NCBI RefSeq assembly: GCF_000177535.2
Contig: NC_015673.1
Coordinates: 744,001-808,000 of the forward strand
Length of the DNA stretch: 64,000 nucleotides
Origin: Corynebacterium resistens DSM 45100
Lineage (GTDB): Bacteria > Actinomycetota > Actinomycetes > Mycobacteriales > Mycobacteriaceae
Direction of reading: 5' to 3'
Each line of letters starts with the position of its first letter. Within the stretch, counting starts at the first letter, position 1. This document shows positions 51,627 to 61,261 of the stretch, piece after piece. Under the pieces are notes generated by a model, which was not told the DNA's origin, did no database searches, and worked only from the letters and a program-made list of their open reading frames with translations. The translations under genes were made by a program, and so were the position numbers.

Positions 51627-53138
51627 ATGGCACAATTCGTCGATCGCGTGGTACTCCACCTGCAAGCAGGAGATGGCGGCCACGGCTGCAACTCCGTGCG
51701 GCGCGAGAAATTCCTTCCACTCGGTGGTCCTGACGGCGGTAACGGTGGCCATGGTGGCGACATCATCTTGGAAGTCTCCGACCAAGTCCACACCTTGCTG
51801 GATTTCCACTTCCGCCCGCATATCAAGGCCACGCGTGGCAACAACGGAGCCGGTGATAACCGGCATGGAGCCCGTGGCGACGACCTCATTTTGCCGGTAC
51901 CGGAAGGAACCGTAGTCATCGATCAAGATGGCGAGGTACTGGCTGACCTGATGGGCAAGGGCACACAGATGATCGTGGCCAACGGTGGTCACGGAGGTCT
52001 GGGCAATGCCGCATTAGCCTCCAAGTCCCGCAAGGCCCCGGGCTTCGCGCTCCTTGGCGAGCCTGGTGAGATCAAGGACATCACCCTCGAACTGAAGTCT
52101 ATGGCCGATGTGGGGCTTGTGGGGTTCCCCTCTGCTGGCAAGAGCTCCTTGATTTCCGTTATGTCCGCCGCAAGGCCGAAGATCGGTGACTACCCATTCA
52201 CAACCCTCGCTCCTAACTTGGGCGTGGTCAACGTTGGACATGAAGCCTTCACCATTGCCGATGTGCCAGGTCTTATCCCTGGAGCCAGCCAGGGCAAGGG
52301 GTTGGGGCTTGATTTCCTACGGCATATTGAGCGCACCGCGGTGCTTGCGCACGTGGTTGATGCTGCCAGCCTGGAATCGGAACGTAATCCCGTCGACGAT
52401 ATCCGTGCGTTGGAAAAGGAGCTCGCCACCTATCAGGAAGAGTTGAAAACGGACTCTGGCCTAGGCGATCTCCGTGAGCGCCCGCGTGTCATCATTTTGA
52501 ACAAGATGGATGTTCCTGATGCTGGAGAGATGGCCGATCTGCAAGAAGATGAACTAAAGGCCTTCGGGTGGCCTATCTTCCGCATCTCCACTGTCGCCCG
52601 CACGGGCTTGAAGGAACTGACGTACGCACTCGCGGAAATCGTAGAGAAACACCGCGCCGAACACCCCGTGACCCCGCGCGAAGCCAAGGTGATCACGCCT
52701 AAGGGCGTCAAGTCGAAGAGGGGTGGTCGATTCGCTGAGTTTGAAGTGACCAAGGATCCTGAGAACCCAGGTGGGTTCCTCGTCACCGGCGAAAAGGTGG
52801 AACGGTGGATTCTGCAGACTGATTTTGAAAATGACGAAGCAGTTGGCTTCCTTGCTGACCGGCTTGCCAAGGCTGGCGTGGAAGACGAATTATGGAAGAT
52901 CGGTGCTGTCGAAGGTGATGAAGTCACCATTGGTGAGATCACTTTTGAATGGGATCCAACAACTGCGGCTGGTGTGGATGTGATGCGAAGTGGACGCGGT
53001 ACCGATATGCGCCTGGAGCAGACGACACGCACCGGCGCCGACGAGCGTAAACGTGCTTCTCAAGCCCGTCGTGGCCTCATCGATGAATACGATTTTGGCG
53101 ATGGGGAAGAAGCTGATCGCGAGCGTTGGCAGGGTTAG
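51627..53138 (+). CDS. obgE: GTPase Obg/CgtA
   Basis: This 503-residue ribosome-assembly GTPase has three domains. The Gly-rich Obg fold starts [20 protein letters not shown] and contains [14 protein letters not shown]. The G domain has G1 [14 protein letters not shown]3 [10 protein letters not shown] and G4 NKMD. The OCT domain and a charged tail follow. It acts in 50S maturation and in (p)ppGpp-linked growth control. The ATG at 51627 follows CGAAAGGACC; the open frame extends into the terminator, so the earlier start is rejected. Confidence 0.95.
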   Translation: MAQFVDRVVLHLQAGDGGHGCNSVRREKFLPLGGPDGGNGGHGGDIILEVSDQVHTLLDFHFRPHIKATRGNNGAGDNRHGARGDDLILPVPEGTVVIDQDGEVLADLMGKGTQMIVANGGHGGLGNAALASKSRKAPGFALLGEPGEIKDITLELKSMADVGLVGFPSAGKSSLISVMSAARPKIGDYPFTTLAPNLGVVNVGHEAFTIADVPGLIPGASQGKGLGLDFLRHIERTAVLAHVVDAASLESERNPVDDIRALEKELATYQEELKTDSGLGDLRERPRVIILNKMDVPDAGEMADLQEDELKAFGWPIFRISTVARTGLKELTYALAEIVEKHRAEHPVTPREAKVITPKGVKSKRGGRFAEFEVTKDPENPGGFLVTGEKVERWILQTDFENDEAVGFLADRLAKAGVEDELWKIGAVEGDEVTIGEITFEWDPTTAAGVDVMRSGRGTDMRLEQTTRTGADERKRASQARRGLIDEYDFGDGEEADRERWQG

Positions 53139-53155
53139 GGACCATCTGGCGAAAC

Positions 53156-53181
53156 AGCTAACTTTATATCAGAAGTTAGCT
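53156..53181. repeat. 9-bp inverted repeat before proB
   Basis: AGCTAACTT (53156-53164) and AAGTTAGCT (53173-53181) are exact complements around TATATCAG. It lies between the obgE stop and the probable proB -10 box, so it may be an obgE terminator lacking a T-tract or an operator for proB. Confidence 0.6.
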
Positions 53182-53198
53182 ATACCAATGTTTTCTGG

Positions 53199-53208
53199 CT
53201 GGCATAAT
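53199..53208 (+). promoter_or_regulatory. probable proB -10 promoter element
   Basis: TGGCATAAT carries an extended -10 (TG at its left, then CATAAT at 53203-53208). Transcription would start about 7 bases on, near the ATG at 53216, implying a leaderless or very short-leader message. No -35 box is clear. Confidence 0.4.
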
Positions 53209-53215
53209 GAGGTGT

Positions 53216-54520
53216 ATGCCGAATCACAACCAAGACGTTGAAGATCGAAACGACCTGCCTGATGGCAGGGGCGAACCCGTTCCCGCCTATGGTTCTCGGC
53301 CAGTGCATACCCCGGGGCCGGTGATCCCGGCCACCACCGTGGAATTTCCCGATTCCGAGGCCGATCCCGATGATCCTGCAATGGGCCACGAATCAGATGT
53401 CCGCCAGGACGTTGCCCATGCACGTCGGCTGGTGGTGAAGATCGGTTCTTCATCATTGACTGACGAAGATGGCAGAGTCAATCCAGATCGCATCGACGTT
53501 ATCGCTGATGCCTTGGAAGCCCGAATGGATCGCGGTACTGATGTCATCGTCGTTTCCTCTGGCGCGGTGGCTTGCGGGATGGGGCCACTCGAGCTCTCCC
53601 AGCGCCCTACCGACTTAGCCACTAAGCAGGCTGCAGCTGCCGTGGGGCAAGTCCTGCTAGCCCAGGAGTGGGCACGCTCTTTCGCGCGCTACGGCCGTAC
53701 CATCGGGCAGGTCTTGCTGACTGCCTCTGACGCCGCCGAGCGTGACCGCGCACGCAATGCCCAGCGCACCATCGATCGTTTGCGGCAGCTAAAAACCGTT
53801 CCGATCGTCAATGAAAACGATACGGTCGCTACTTCCGAAATGCGCTTCGGGGATAACGACCGCCTAGCTGCGCTCGTCAGCCACCTTGCATTTGCGGATG
53901 CGCTCGTGCTGTTGAGCGATGTCGACGGTCTGTACGACCGCAACCCCGCTGAACCGGATGCCAACTTCATTCCCGAGGTTCGCTCTGGCAAGGACTTGCG
54001 TGGTGTCATTGCAGGTGACGGGGGCCGGCTGGGAACCGGCGGTATGGCTGCGAAAGTTTCGGCCGCTCGCCTAGCCTCTCGTGCCGGCGTGCCGGTGCTG
54101 CTGACCTCCACGGAAAACATTGGTGCAGCACTCGACGATGCCCAGGTTGGAACGTGTTTCTGGCCGGATGAAGACCGTCTCAGCGCATGGAAATTCTGGG
54201 TCCTTTACGCCGCGGATTCCCGCGGACGATTGCACTTGGATGCCGGTGCAGTTGAAGCTGTGACAGAGAATCATAAATCGTTGCTGGCTGTGGGAATCAC
54301 ACTCGTTGAGGGTGATTTCAGCCAAGGCGACATTGTAGACATTGTTGACCCAGATGGAGTGCTCGTTGGTCGCGGTGAAGTGGCATACGATTCTGTGATG
54401 CTCGATGGCATGATCGGACGCCCAACAAGGGATATGCCAGAGTTTGCTCGGCGACCTGTGGTGCACGCTGATTACATGTCCACCTATTCAAACCGTGCGG
54501 AGCTAAACAAGCCCAGCTAG
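53216..54520 (+). CDS. proB: glutamate 5-kinase
   Basis: This 434-residue protein makes the first step of proline synthesis, phosphorylating glutamate. The amino-acid kinase fold starts at about residue 67 ([20 protein letters not shown]). [18 protein letters not shown] and [18 protein letters not shown] are catalytic regions. A PUA domain makes up the C-terminal part. The 65-residue acidic, Pro-rich head ([20 protein letters not shown]) is not part of the enzyme fold and is unusual. proA follows after 21 bases. An in-frame ATG at 53207 is possible. Confidence 0.94.
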   Translation: MPNHNQDVEDRNDLPDGRGEPVPAYGSRPVHTPGPVIPATTVEFPDSEADPDDPAMGHESDVRQDVAHARRLVVKIGSSSLTDEDGRVNPDRIDVIADALEARMDRGTDVIVVSSGAVACGMGPLELSQRPTDLATKQAAAAVGQVLLAQEWARSFARYGRTIGQVLLTASDAAERDRARNAQRTIDRLRQLKTVPIVNENDTVATSEMRFGDNDRLAALVSHLAFADALVLLSDVDGLYDRNPAEPDANFIPEVRSGKDLRGVIAGDGGRLGTGGMAAKVSAARLASRAGVPVLLTSTENIGAALDDAQVGTCFWPDEDRLSAWKFWVLYAADSRGRLHLDAGAVEAVTENHKSLLAVGITLVEGDFSQGDIVDIVDPDGVLVGRGEVAYDSVMLDGMIGRPTRDMPEFARRPVVHADYMSTYSNRAELNKPS

Positions 54521-54541
54521 AAATCGCTACCGTTGAAGAGT

Positions 54542-55834
54542 ATGACTGTGAACACAACTAACCTGACCCCTGAACGTCAAGCGGAGCGTGACGAGGTTTA
54601 CGCCAAAGCGCGCAAAGCGAAAGAAGTTAGCCAACAGGTTCTACTAAGTACGCTGCAGAAAAATGAGTTGTTGGAGAAAGCAGCGCAAGCCCTCGAGGAC
54701 AATAGCGCAGATATTTTGCGGGCCAATGAAGAGGACCTCGCTGCCGGGAAGGAACGCGGGCTTTCCGATAGCTTGCTAGATCGCTTGAAGTTGGATGAGG
54801 AGCGTATCAATGGCATTGCTAATGGATTACGGCTCGTAGTTGGACTTAGCGATCCGGTAGGGGAGATCGTTCGTGGGCATACTCGCCCAAACGGTCTGCG
54901 ACTTAAGCAGGTTCGTGTTCCCCTAGGCGTGATGGGGATGGTTTATGAAGCCCGCCCGAATGTCACGGTCGATGCTTTTGGACTAGCGGTGAAGTCCGGC
55001 AATGTTCCACTGCTGCGTGGCTCCAAGTCGGCACGTCACACCAATGAAAAATTGGTAGAGATTCTGCAGACGGTGGCTGAAGATTACGGGCTGCCGCGCG
55101 AGATTGTGCAACTTTTGCCTTGTGATACCCACGATTCTGTGCAGGACCTCATCACTGCCCGTGGTCTCGTAGATCTGGTAATTCCTCGGGGTGGCGCGGG
55201 CCTCATCAATGCCGTGGTGACGGGTGCGACAGTTCCCACTATCGAGACGGGGACGGGCAATTGCCACTTCTACATTGACAAGTCGGCCGACGTGGAAACA
55301 GCTATTGATCTGGTTAGCAATGGAAAGACACGTCGCTGTTCCGTATGCAATGCCACCGAAGTGTTGCTTCTCGACTCGAACTTGCCGGATGATGATAAAA
55401 AGCGCGTGCTCAAAGCCTTGCAGGATCAGGGTGTCACCCTACATGGCAATAAGGCAGAATTGGATTCTCTGGCTACGGACGTCGTGGAGGCCACGGACGA
55501 AGATTGGACAGACGAATACCTGTCCTTTGATATTGCTGTAGCTCTTGTGGACGGGGTAGAAGAGGCCGTTAAGCACATCGCCCAATACTCCACGGGGCAC
55601 ACAGAAGGGATCGCAGCCTCGGATTACAGCGTGACCAGTTATTTTGAAACCTTTGTGGATTCTGCAGCTGTCTCCATCAACACCTCCACCGCATGGACCG
55701 ATGGCGAAATGTTTGGATTCGGTGCGGAGATCGGAATTTCCACCCAGAAATTGCACGCACGTGGCCCGATGGGTCTGCCAGAACTCACCTCAACCAAGTG
55801 GGTAGTTTCTGGTGATGGCCAAACCCGCCCGTAG
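54542..55834 (+). CDS. proA: glutamate-5-semialdehyde dehydrogenase (gamma-glutamyl phosphate reductase)
   Basis: This 430-residue ALDH-like enzyme reduces gamma-glutamyl phosphate, the second step of proline synthesis. VRVPLGVMGMVYEARPNVTV begins the NADP-binding part, and DLVIPRGGAGLINAV follows. GKTRRCSVCNATEVLLLD carries the catalytic Cys. FGFGAEIGISTQKLHARGPM is near the end. The ATG at 54542 gives the usual N-terminus. It is co-transcribed with proB. Confidence 0.96.
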   Translation: MTVNTTNLTPERQAERDEVYAKARKAKEVSQQVLLSTLQKNELLEKAAQALEDNSADILRANEEDLAAGKERGLSDSLLDRLKLDEERINGIANGLRLVVGLSDPVGEIVRGHTRPNGLRLKQVRVPLGVMGMVYEARPNVTVDAFGLAVKSGNVPLLRGSKSARHTNEKLVEILQTVAEDYGLPREIVQLLPCDTHDSVQDLITARGLVDLVIPRGGAGLINAVVTGATVPTIETGTGNCHFYIDKSADVETAIDLVSNGKTRRCSVCNATEVLLLDSNLPDDDKKRVLKALQDQGVTLHGNKAELDSLATDVVEATDEDWTDEYLSFDIAVALVDGVEEAVKHIAQYSTGHTEGIAASDYSVTSYFETFVDSAAVSINTSTAWTDGEMFGFGAEIGISTQKLHARGPMGLPELTSTKWVVSGDGQTRP

Positions 55835-55866
55835 GAGAGTATCCAAGTGATGTTTCCGCTGGTGGG

Positions 55867-56772
55867 CTAAATAACCGCCACGCCAGCGGCGATCAGCGCC
55901 ATTACCAGTGGAACTTCCCACAGCCCCACTTTCTTGGGACTCCAAGAAGTGGGGTTCAGCCGTGCTTGGGCGGGAATCGCCATGCTCCGCCACCACGCAC
56001 CCGCCATCACAGTAATTAGCAGAAGCGCGCCCGCCAGATTCTGCCCGTCTCCGATGTAAGCGGCCAGTGTCGCAAGAGCCGTCAACAGCAATGCCACCAG
56101 GTGATATTTGCGAGACAGGCTCTCAAAAGGCGCATTGCCTTTCTCGCGGATCATCGTCTTCACGTAGAAGATGGTGCCCACGTAATACAGCGCCGTGGCT
56201 AACCACAGCACCCAAATTTCTGCCGGCACGTTGAAGAAAAACCACGGCAGGGGTGGAAACTCGCCCGTGCTGACCATAACCAAAAGCATCATCGAACTTG
56301 CCAGTGTGGTGGCAATGCCCGAGGAGAGGGAGCGCGGTCGGCGTCGAAAAATTTCCGCCACAGCCACCGCAACCAAGGGAGTAAAGGCCAAGGCCCACCA
56401 CGCCAGCCCAGGGTAAAACACCAGCGCCACCACACCCGCAAGTGCAGCACAGATTCCGTAGGCGATCATGGGCTTGGCGTATTCCGCTTTACGGCTGGCC
56501 GCCCGCGCCTTGGACCACAGTCCAAAAGCGAAGAAACTGAAATAGCCCACAATCCATGCCACCGCGATAGCGGGGATGGCCGAACGGTGTTCGATTTCGG
56601 AAGGACCTTCGTAGACCAAGGCGATCACGGTGCCCACCAGCAGCGGAGCTATCAACATCGCCCACGCGCCGTGCTGGTTGGGAACCCATGGGTTGATTCC
56701 ACGTGGGCGACGGGAGGGCGGGCGCTGGCGAGAATTAGGGTTTGCGGGCCCGGCTAGGTGCTGCGAGGACAT
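55867..56772 (-). CDS. YwiC-like family membrane protein
   Basis: This 301-residue integral membrane protein has about eight or nine helices. The YwiC-like signature is close to the start: NPWVPNQHGAWAMLIAPLLV. Loops carry basic residues (GLWSKARAASRKAEYAKPMI; RRRPRSLSSG). The molecular role of the family is unknown. The gene is convergent with proA and divergent from nadD. The ATG at 56772 begins MSSQHLAGPANPNSRQRPPS; a longer in-frame start at 56802 is less likely. Confidence 0.88.
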   Translation of the reverse strand: MSSQHLAGPANPNSRQRPPSRRPRGINPWVPNQHGAWAMLIAPLLVGTVIALVYEGPSEIEHRSAIPAIAVAWIVGYFSFFAFGLWSKARAASRKAEYAKPMIAYGICAALAGVVALVFYPGLAWWALAFTPLVAVAVAEIFRRRPRSLSSGIATTLASSMMLLVMVSTGEFPPLPWFFFNVPAEIWVLWLATALYYVGTIFYVKTMIREKGNAPFESLSRKYHLVALLLTALATLAAYIGDGQNLAGALLLITVMAGAWWRSMAIPAQARLNPTSWSPKKVGLWEVPLVMALIAAGVAVI

Positions 56773-56889
56773 AGTGAGGTTATTGTAAACCCGTAACTGC
56801 AATGAGAGTTATCCGTGTACGGCGGAGCTGATGACTTTCCCTGTGACGCCTCATTGCTAGGTATCCCGAAACGAGGAGTTTGAATCCAC

Positions 56890-57570
56890 GTGGCATCCAA
56901 CGAGCCGGCGCAGATCGCGGAACCCAGGCAGGCGGAATCCCAACGGCACACCCAAGCAAGTCCCCGCCGCGTGGGCATCATGGGCGGTACTTTCGATCCC
57001 ATTCACAATGGCCACCTTGTGGCCGGGTCCGAAGTGGCGGATATGTTCAATCTGGACGTGGTGGTTTACGTGCCCACTGGCCAGCCGTGGCAAAAGAAGG
57101 GCAAGAATGTTTCCGCAGCGGAAGACCGCTACCTCATGACGGTAATTGCGACGGCATCTAATCCGAGTTTCGAAGTCTCCCGTGTGGATATCGAGCGGGA
57201 AGGTGATACGTTTACTATCGATACGCTCACCGATATGCGGCAGATTTATCCAGACGCGGAACTGTTTTTTATTACAGGTGCCGATGCACTCAATAAGATC
57301 GTGACGTGGCGGGATTGGGAAGCGATGTTCGAGCTGGCACATTTTGTTGGTGTGACTCGGCCGGGGTATTCACTTTCTTTTTCTGACGCCGAAACCTCCC
57401 CGCTCAAACAGGAACTGGATGCTGGAAGGCTGCGCTTGGTGGAGATTCCTGCGATGGCCATTAGCTCGACGGATGTCCGTGAGCGCTCCGCCTCGGGCCG
57501 TCCAGTGTGGTACTTGGTGCCCGATGGCGTGGTGCAATACATCGCTAAGCACCGCATGTATGTGCGCTAA
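56890..57570 (+). CDS. nadD: nicotinate-nucleotide adenylyltransferase
   Basis: This 226-residue nucleotidyltransferase forms NaAD from NaMN and ATP in NAD synthesis. The GxFxPxHxGH signature is [40 protein letters not shown] is typical and the [20 protein letters not shown] motif ends the fold. The GTG at 56890 begins a 30-residue Gln/Pro-rich head. rsfS follows 36 bases later, the classic actinobacterial pair. Confidence 0.95.
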   Translation: MASNEPAQIAEPRQAESQRHTQASPRRVGIMGGTFDPIHNGHLVAGSEVADMFNLDVVVYVPTGQPWQKKGKNVSAAEDRYLMTVIATASNPSFEVSRVDIEREGDTFTIDTLTDMRQIYPDAELFFITGADALNKIVTWRDWEAMFELAHFVGVTRPGYSLSFSDAETSPLKQELDAGRLRLVEIPAMAISSTDVRERSASGRPVWYLVPDGVVQYIAKHRMYVR

Positions 57571-57606
57571 CATAGCTAAAAAAGAGATTTTCGAAAGGCT
57601 GACCGT

Positions 57607-58077
57607 TTGACTGCCCACGCAGATTCAATTGCATTGGCGGGCTTGGCTGCCCGCGCCGCTGCTGACAAGCTGGCGGAGGATATTTTGGTTATCGATGTTT
57701 CCGAACGTCTTGCGATTACCGATTGCTTCGTTATCGCGTCCGGTGATAATGAGCGCCAAGTTAACGCGATCATCGATGAGGTTGAAGATCAGCTGAACGA
57801 TGAAGGTGTGAAGCCCACCCGCCGCGAAGGTAGGGGAGAGGGCCGCTGGGTCCTGCTGGATTACGGCGATATTGTGGTGCACGTTCAGCGTAAAGACGAG
57901 CGTGAATTTTACGCACTCGATCGCTTGTGGCGCGATGCGCCACAGATCGAGGTCGAGGGCGTGGAACAGATCGACCGTGGTCCAGCATGGGACTCCCAGG
58001 AAATGGATGAGCGGGATGCAGTCAGTGTTGAGGAGCTCCCTCTGGCTGGCCCCACGCCGGATGCGGACGAACTCTAA
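57607..58077 (+). CDS. rsfS: ribosome silencing factor RsfS
   Basis: This 156-residue RsfS/YbeB-family protein binds L14 on the 50S subunit and blocks subunit joining when nutrients are low. LAEDILVIDVSERLAITDCF and FVIASGDNERQVNAIIDEVE are hallmarks. GRGEGRWVLLDYGDIVVHVQ and REFYALDRLWRDAP are the highly conserved core. The TTG start at 57607 follows GAAAGG. The stop overlaps the next gene's start by one base (TAATG). Confidence 0.95.
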   Translation: MTAHADSIALAGLAARAAADKLAEDILVIDVSERLAITDCFVIASGDNERQVNAIIDEVEDQLNDEGVKPTRREGRGEGRWVLLDYGDIVVHVQRKDEREFYALDRLWRDAPQIEVEGVEQIDRGPAWDSQEMDERDAVSVEELPLAGPTPDADEL

Positions 58078-58889
58078 TGACCGCTGCCCGCGTGGCTGAT
58101 CGCCGCCTGGTGCTTATCCGGCATGGCGAAACTGAATACAACGCGACTGGTCGCATGCAGGGACAGCTCGATACTGAATTGAGTGCCGTGGGGCGTGATC
58201 AAGCGCGCGTAGCCGCTGAGGTGCTGGCCGGTTGGAACGTGTCACGCGTCATCGCAAGCGATTTGAGCCGTGCGGAGGAAACCGCCCGGATTCTTGCGCA
58301 ACCTTGGGGGATTGAGGTCGAAACTGATCGGCGCCTGCGGGAAACGGATCTCGGGGCGTGGCAGGGGGCGTCGCACAGAGAGGTTGACGCAGCCTACCCG
58401 GGCCAACGGGCGTATTGGAAGCACGACCCAGAGTGGGCACCACCGCAGGGAGAAACCCGCATGCAGGTGGCGGAACGGGCTTTCGCGGTAGTGGATGAAG
58501 TTATGCGTGGCGATGACTTCGACCGCGGTGTGGTTGTGATGGTCGCTCACGGTGGAACGATTGGTGCGTTGACAGCACGATTGTTGGAATTGCCGGCAAG
58601 CCATTCCCTAGTCTTCTCCGGGCTGGGCAACGTGTGTTGGTCACAGCTGCTTGCCCGGCCGCAATTCGTCCGTAACCAAGGCGATTCCAGCGCACCGGCG
58701 ATCGATGGTTCCACCGTGCCCTTGGTTCCAAGCAGCGATGAGCAGTGGTGGAAGACCCCGAAGTGGCAGCTAGAGGGCTGGAATGTGCACGCGAATGCTG
58801 CCGCCCCCGCCGGGGCGCCAAGCCCGGATGAGGGAGGGGATGCGAACAGCAGCAACAGCAGCAGTCAAGATCTTGGTGGAGGTGCATAG
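58077..58889 (+). CDS. histidine phosphatase (phosphoglycerate mutase-like) family protein
   Basis: This 270-residue protein has the RHG motif LVLIRHGETEYNATGRMQGQ and the second His in VVVMVAHGGTIGAL. The LSAVGRDQARVAAEVLAG and ASDLSRAEETARIL segments are typical of the branch that includes glucosyl-3-phosphoglycerate phosphatase (GpgP) and related actinobacterial phosphatases. Its position after nadD-rsfS is conserved. The substrate is not proven. The C-terminal 50 residues (NAAAPAGAPSPDEGGDANSS...) are disordered. It ends two bases before the degV gene. Confidence 0.9.
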   Translation: MTAARVADRRLVLIRHGETEYNATGRMQGQLDTELSAVGRDQARVAAEVLAGWNVSRVIASDLSRAEETARILAQPWGIEVETDRRLRETDLGAWQGASHREVDAAYPGQRAYWKHDPEWAPPQGETRMQVAERAFAVVDEVMRGDDFDRGVVVMVAHGGTIGALTARLLELPASHSLVFSGLGNVCWSQLLARPQFVRNQGDSSAPAIDGSTVPLVPSSDEQWWKTPKWQLEGWNVHANAAAPAGAPSPDEGGDANSSNSSSQDLGGGA

Positions 58890-58891
58890 CG

Positions 58892-60091
58892 ATGGCGGTT
58901 CAAGTTGTCACTGATTCCACTAGTTGTCTGCCTGCTGAACTGGCTGCCGCTGCGGGCGTGACTGTCGTGCCGATCCATGCGGACGGCAAAGGGGTGGAGC
59001 GGACTACCGCTGGGCTGAGCGCTATGGAGTTGACGGCGCAATATGCACGTCTGCTCGAACGCAGTGGCGACGAAGGCGTGGTGGCGCTACATATCGCTAA
59101 AGGTCTGAGTGCAACGTGGAGCAACGGAACCACCGCTGCTGGTGTTGTTGGCGATGCTGTGCGAGTCATTGATACAGAATCGGCGGGAATGGTCATTGGC
59201 TATGCCGCCCTGGCAGCCGGAGAATGTGCACAGCAAGGTGGAACGGTCGATGAAGTAGAAGCCGCAGCGCGCGAGACCCTCGAATCTGCACGTCTGTGGC
59301 TGTACGTCCACCGCATTGATGCACTTCGCAAGGGCGGACGGCTTTCGACTGCCCGCAGTCTGTTCACTTCGGCCTTGGCTTTTAAACCCATTTTTGAAAT
59401 ATCCGGTGGCAAGCTGACGTTAGCTGCCCGTTCTCGCACGCAGTCCAAGGCTATGGATCGCTTGCTTGCGTTGGTGGTGGAGCAAGTGAAAAACGCTACC
59501 GTGGAGATTTCTCCAGAGGATGACCCGGCGGCCGCGCCCACGCCTTCGATGCGTGTGGCCGTGCACTATGCCGAGGATCCGGAGGTTGCCGCAGAATTAT
59601 TGGCTCGGATTCAAGTAGCTGTGCAGGAGCTTGGGGAGACTGAAGCCGAAGCAGCTGAAGGTGCCTCTACTTTTGGTTCGACGCCACGTCAGCCCAAGGA
59701 AGGTAAGCCTGGGCGGCGCGGGGGCGTCGAGGTAGAAGATTCGGTAAAACCTGCGGTAAGGGAAGTGGTTAACGAAGTAGCGAGGTCCGCGACCACGTTC
59801 CTAGAGCGTGTGGTGGCCAGCCGTGCGGTGCAGAAGTTTACGGCGGTGGCAGAAGCTGAACATGCTGATTCGGAGGCCAGCGATTCGACTGCCGAGAATG
59901 CAGGAACGCAGTCTTCTGCCGAGAATTCGGGACCGCAGCCTTCTGCCGAGGAAGAGCCTGTTCAGGAGCCACGCGCGCACGTCGTTCCGAAGGTGGATTT
60001 GCACCTGGTGCCGATGGGCGAGGCTGTGCAGACTCATACTGGTGAGGGCGCTGTGGCGGTTTCCACGGTGCGATTACCTCCTAGAAAATAG
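58892..60091 (+). CDS. DegV family fatty-acid-binding protein with internal disordered insertion
   Basis: This 399-residue DegV-family protein binds fatty acids (FakB-like). The N-terminal motif is VVTDSTSCLPAELAAAAGVT followed by VVPIHADGKG. YVHRIDALRKGGRLSTARSL is the conserved central motif. The typical C-terminal DegV segment, LVPMGEAVQTHTGEGAVAV, comes only near the end. About 110 residues between them (nt 59640-59985) are low complexity, with two related AENAGTQSS/AENSGPQPS units. The usual length is about 280. It follows the phosphatase gene by two bases, so they are co-transcribed. Confidence 0.9.
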   Translation: MAVQVVTDSTSCLPAELAAAAGVTVVPIHADGKGVERTTAGLSAMELTAQYARLLERSGDEGVVALHIAKGLSATWSNGTTAAGVVGDAVRVIDTESAGMVIGYAALAAGECAQQGGTVDEVEAAARETLESARLWLYVHRIDALRKGGRLSTARSLFTSALAFKPIFEISGGKLTLAARSRTQSKAMDRLLALVVEQVKNATVEISPEDDPAAAPTPSMRVAVHYAEDPEVAAELLARIQVAVQELGETEAEAAEGASTFGSTPRQPKEGKPGRRGGVEVEDSVKPAVREVVNEVARSATTFLERVVASRAVQKFTAVAEAEHADSEASDSTAENAGTQSSAENSGPQPSAEEEPVQEPRAHVVPKVDLHLVPMGEAVQTHTGEGAVAVSTVRLPPRK

Positions 60092-60168
60092 TTGGTGGTT
60101 TGTTGAGCACCGGTAATCGTTGGGGTGCGGGTTGGGGTGCTGACTTGTGGACTTCCGCGATGTAGCGA

Positions 60169-60195
60169 GTATCCACAGCGGTGAAGTTTTCCACA
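60169..60195. promoter_or_regulatory. two DnaA-box-like sequences upstream of comEA
   Basis: GTATCCACA (60169-60177) and TTTTCCACA (60187-60195) each differ from TTATCCACA at one base and are 18 bases apart. A weaker inverse match (TGTGGACTT) lies at 60146. They are in the gap before comEA. Function is not shown. Confidence 0.4.
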
Positions 60196-60271
60196 AGCAA
60201 CTGGGGGTTTGTTGTGGTGGCGCAAGGCAGGCCGGTTCATGGAATGGGCTGAGTCTGCTTAACTTCACTCC

Positions 60272-61261
60272 ATGCGAAAGATGGGGGAAGGAAAAACAGC
60301 AACAGATTCCAGACATCGTGAAATGCTGCAGAAGCGGGTGGCGGAGCTAACTCAACCCATTGCTGAACATGAGATCGCAGAGTTGGATCTCGATACCCGG
60401 CAGGGGTTGACGCGCCGTACGGGGAGCATCGTCCTGATGGCTATCGTGCTGCTCGTTGCTGTGGTGGGGGCGGTGCTGGGTATTCGGTTGTTGTTCAGTG
60501 GGGATAGTCCCCAAGGCAACGCCGGTGGTGAGGCGAAACCCCATGCCCTGAGCGTGCCCACCGATGGCGATGGGGCCAATTCGGAAAGTGATTCCGGGGC
60601 GCCACACGATAAGGCGGTGGTGGATGGCGCTGGTAGTGATGGCGCCCAGGCACAGGGAAAAGCAGCGGGAGCCGCTAATGAACCCCAAGGAGGTTCGGAA
60701 CGAAATCCACCCGGAAATGGGATCATCGTGGTGAGTGTGCAGGGCATGGTCGCACATCCGGGGTTGCTGCGGGTGAAAAGTGGCTTGCGCGTGGGCGATG
60801 TGATTGAGCTGGCGGGGCCAACACATCCTCGGGCCCGACTGCATAACCTCAACCTTGCTCAGCAGGTAGCTGATGGTATGCAGATTGTGGTTGACCCTAA
60901 AGGCTCCACATTGGTGTTGGCAGTTACTCCTCACAGTGCTGACCCCTCATTAACTGACGCCCCCGGGTCACCCAGCCGGGCACAGCCAGGGGCGGAAGGC
61001 GCCAGTGGGCGAAGCAGTGCCGGGGGATCGCAGGCAGGTACTGGAACGTCAGCGGGGGAGAAAGCTACTGGCAAGGTCAATATCAACACCGCAGATCAAT
61101 CATCGTTGGAGACCCTCAGTGGTGTGGGGCCAGCCACAGCAAAGGCGATTATCGAGTGGCGACAGGCCAATGGGAAGTTCCGTTCAGTTGAGCAGTTGAT
61201 GGAAGTTCGCGGGATAGGGCCAGCCAAATTCGCGGCGATGAAAGATTCAGTGACGGTATGA
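60272..61261 (+). CDS. comEA: ComEA family DNA-binding protein
   Basis: This 329-residue protein has one N-terminal membrane helix (SIVLMAIVLLVAVVGAVLGI, about residues 52-72), so most of it is outside the membrane. A Ser/Gly/Ala-rich linker is followed by an SLBB-like domain (IIVVSVQGMVAHPGLLRVKS). A helix-hairpin-helix comes at the end (KVNINTADQSSLETLSGVGP, then ATAKAIIEWRQANGKF and VRGIGPAKF). It binds incoming double-stranded DNA. comEC overlaps by 4 bases (ATGA), so the two are coupled. Natural competence in corynebacteria is not established by this alone. The start codon is uncertain, with no strong RBS. Confidence 0.92.
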   Translation: MRKMGEGKTATDSRHREMLQKRVAELTQPIAEHEIAELDLDTRQGLTRRTGSIVLMAIVLLVAVVGAVLGIRLLFSGDSPQGNAGGEAKPHALSVPTDGDGANSESDSGAPHDKAVVDGAGSDGAQAQGKAAGAANEPQGGSERNPPGNGIIVVSVQGMVAHPGLLRVKSGLRVGDVIELAGPTHPRARLHNLNLAQQVADGMQIVVDPKGSTLVLAVTPHSADPSLTDAPGSPSRAQPGAEGASGRSSAGGSQAGTGTSAGEKATGKVNINTADQSSLETLSGVGPATAKAIIEWRQANGKFRSVEQLMEVRGIGPAKFAAMKDSVTV

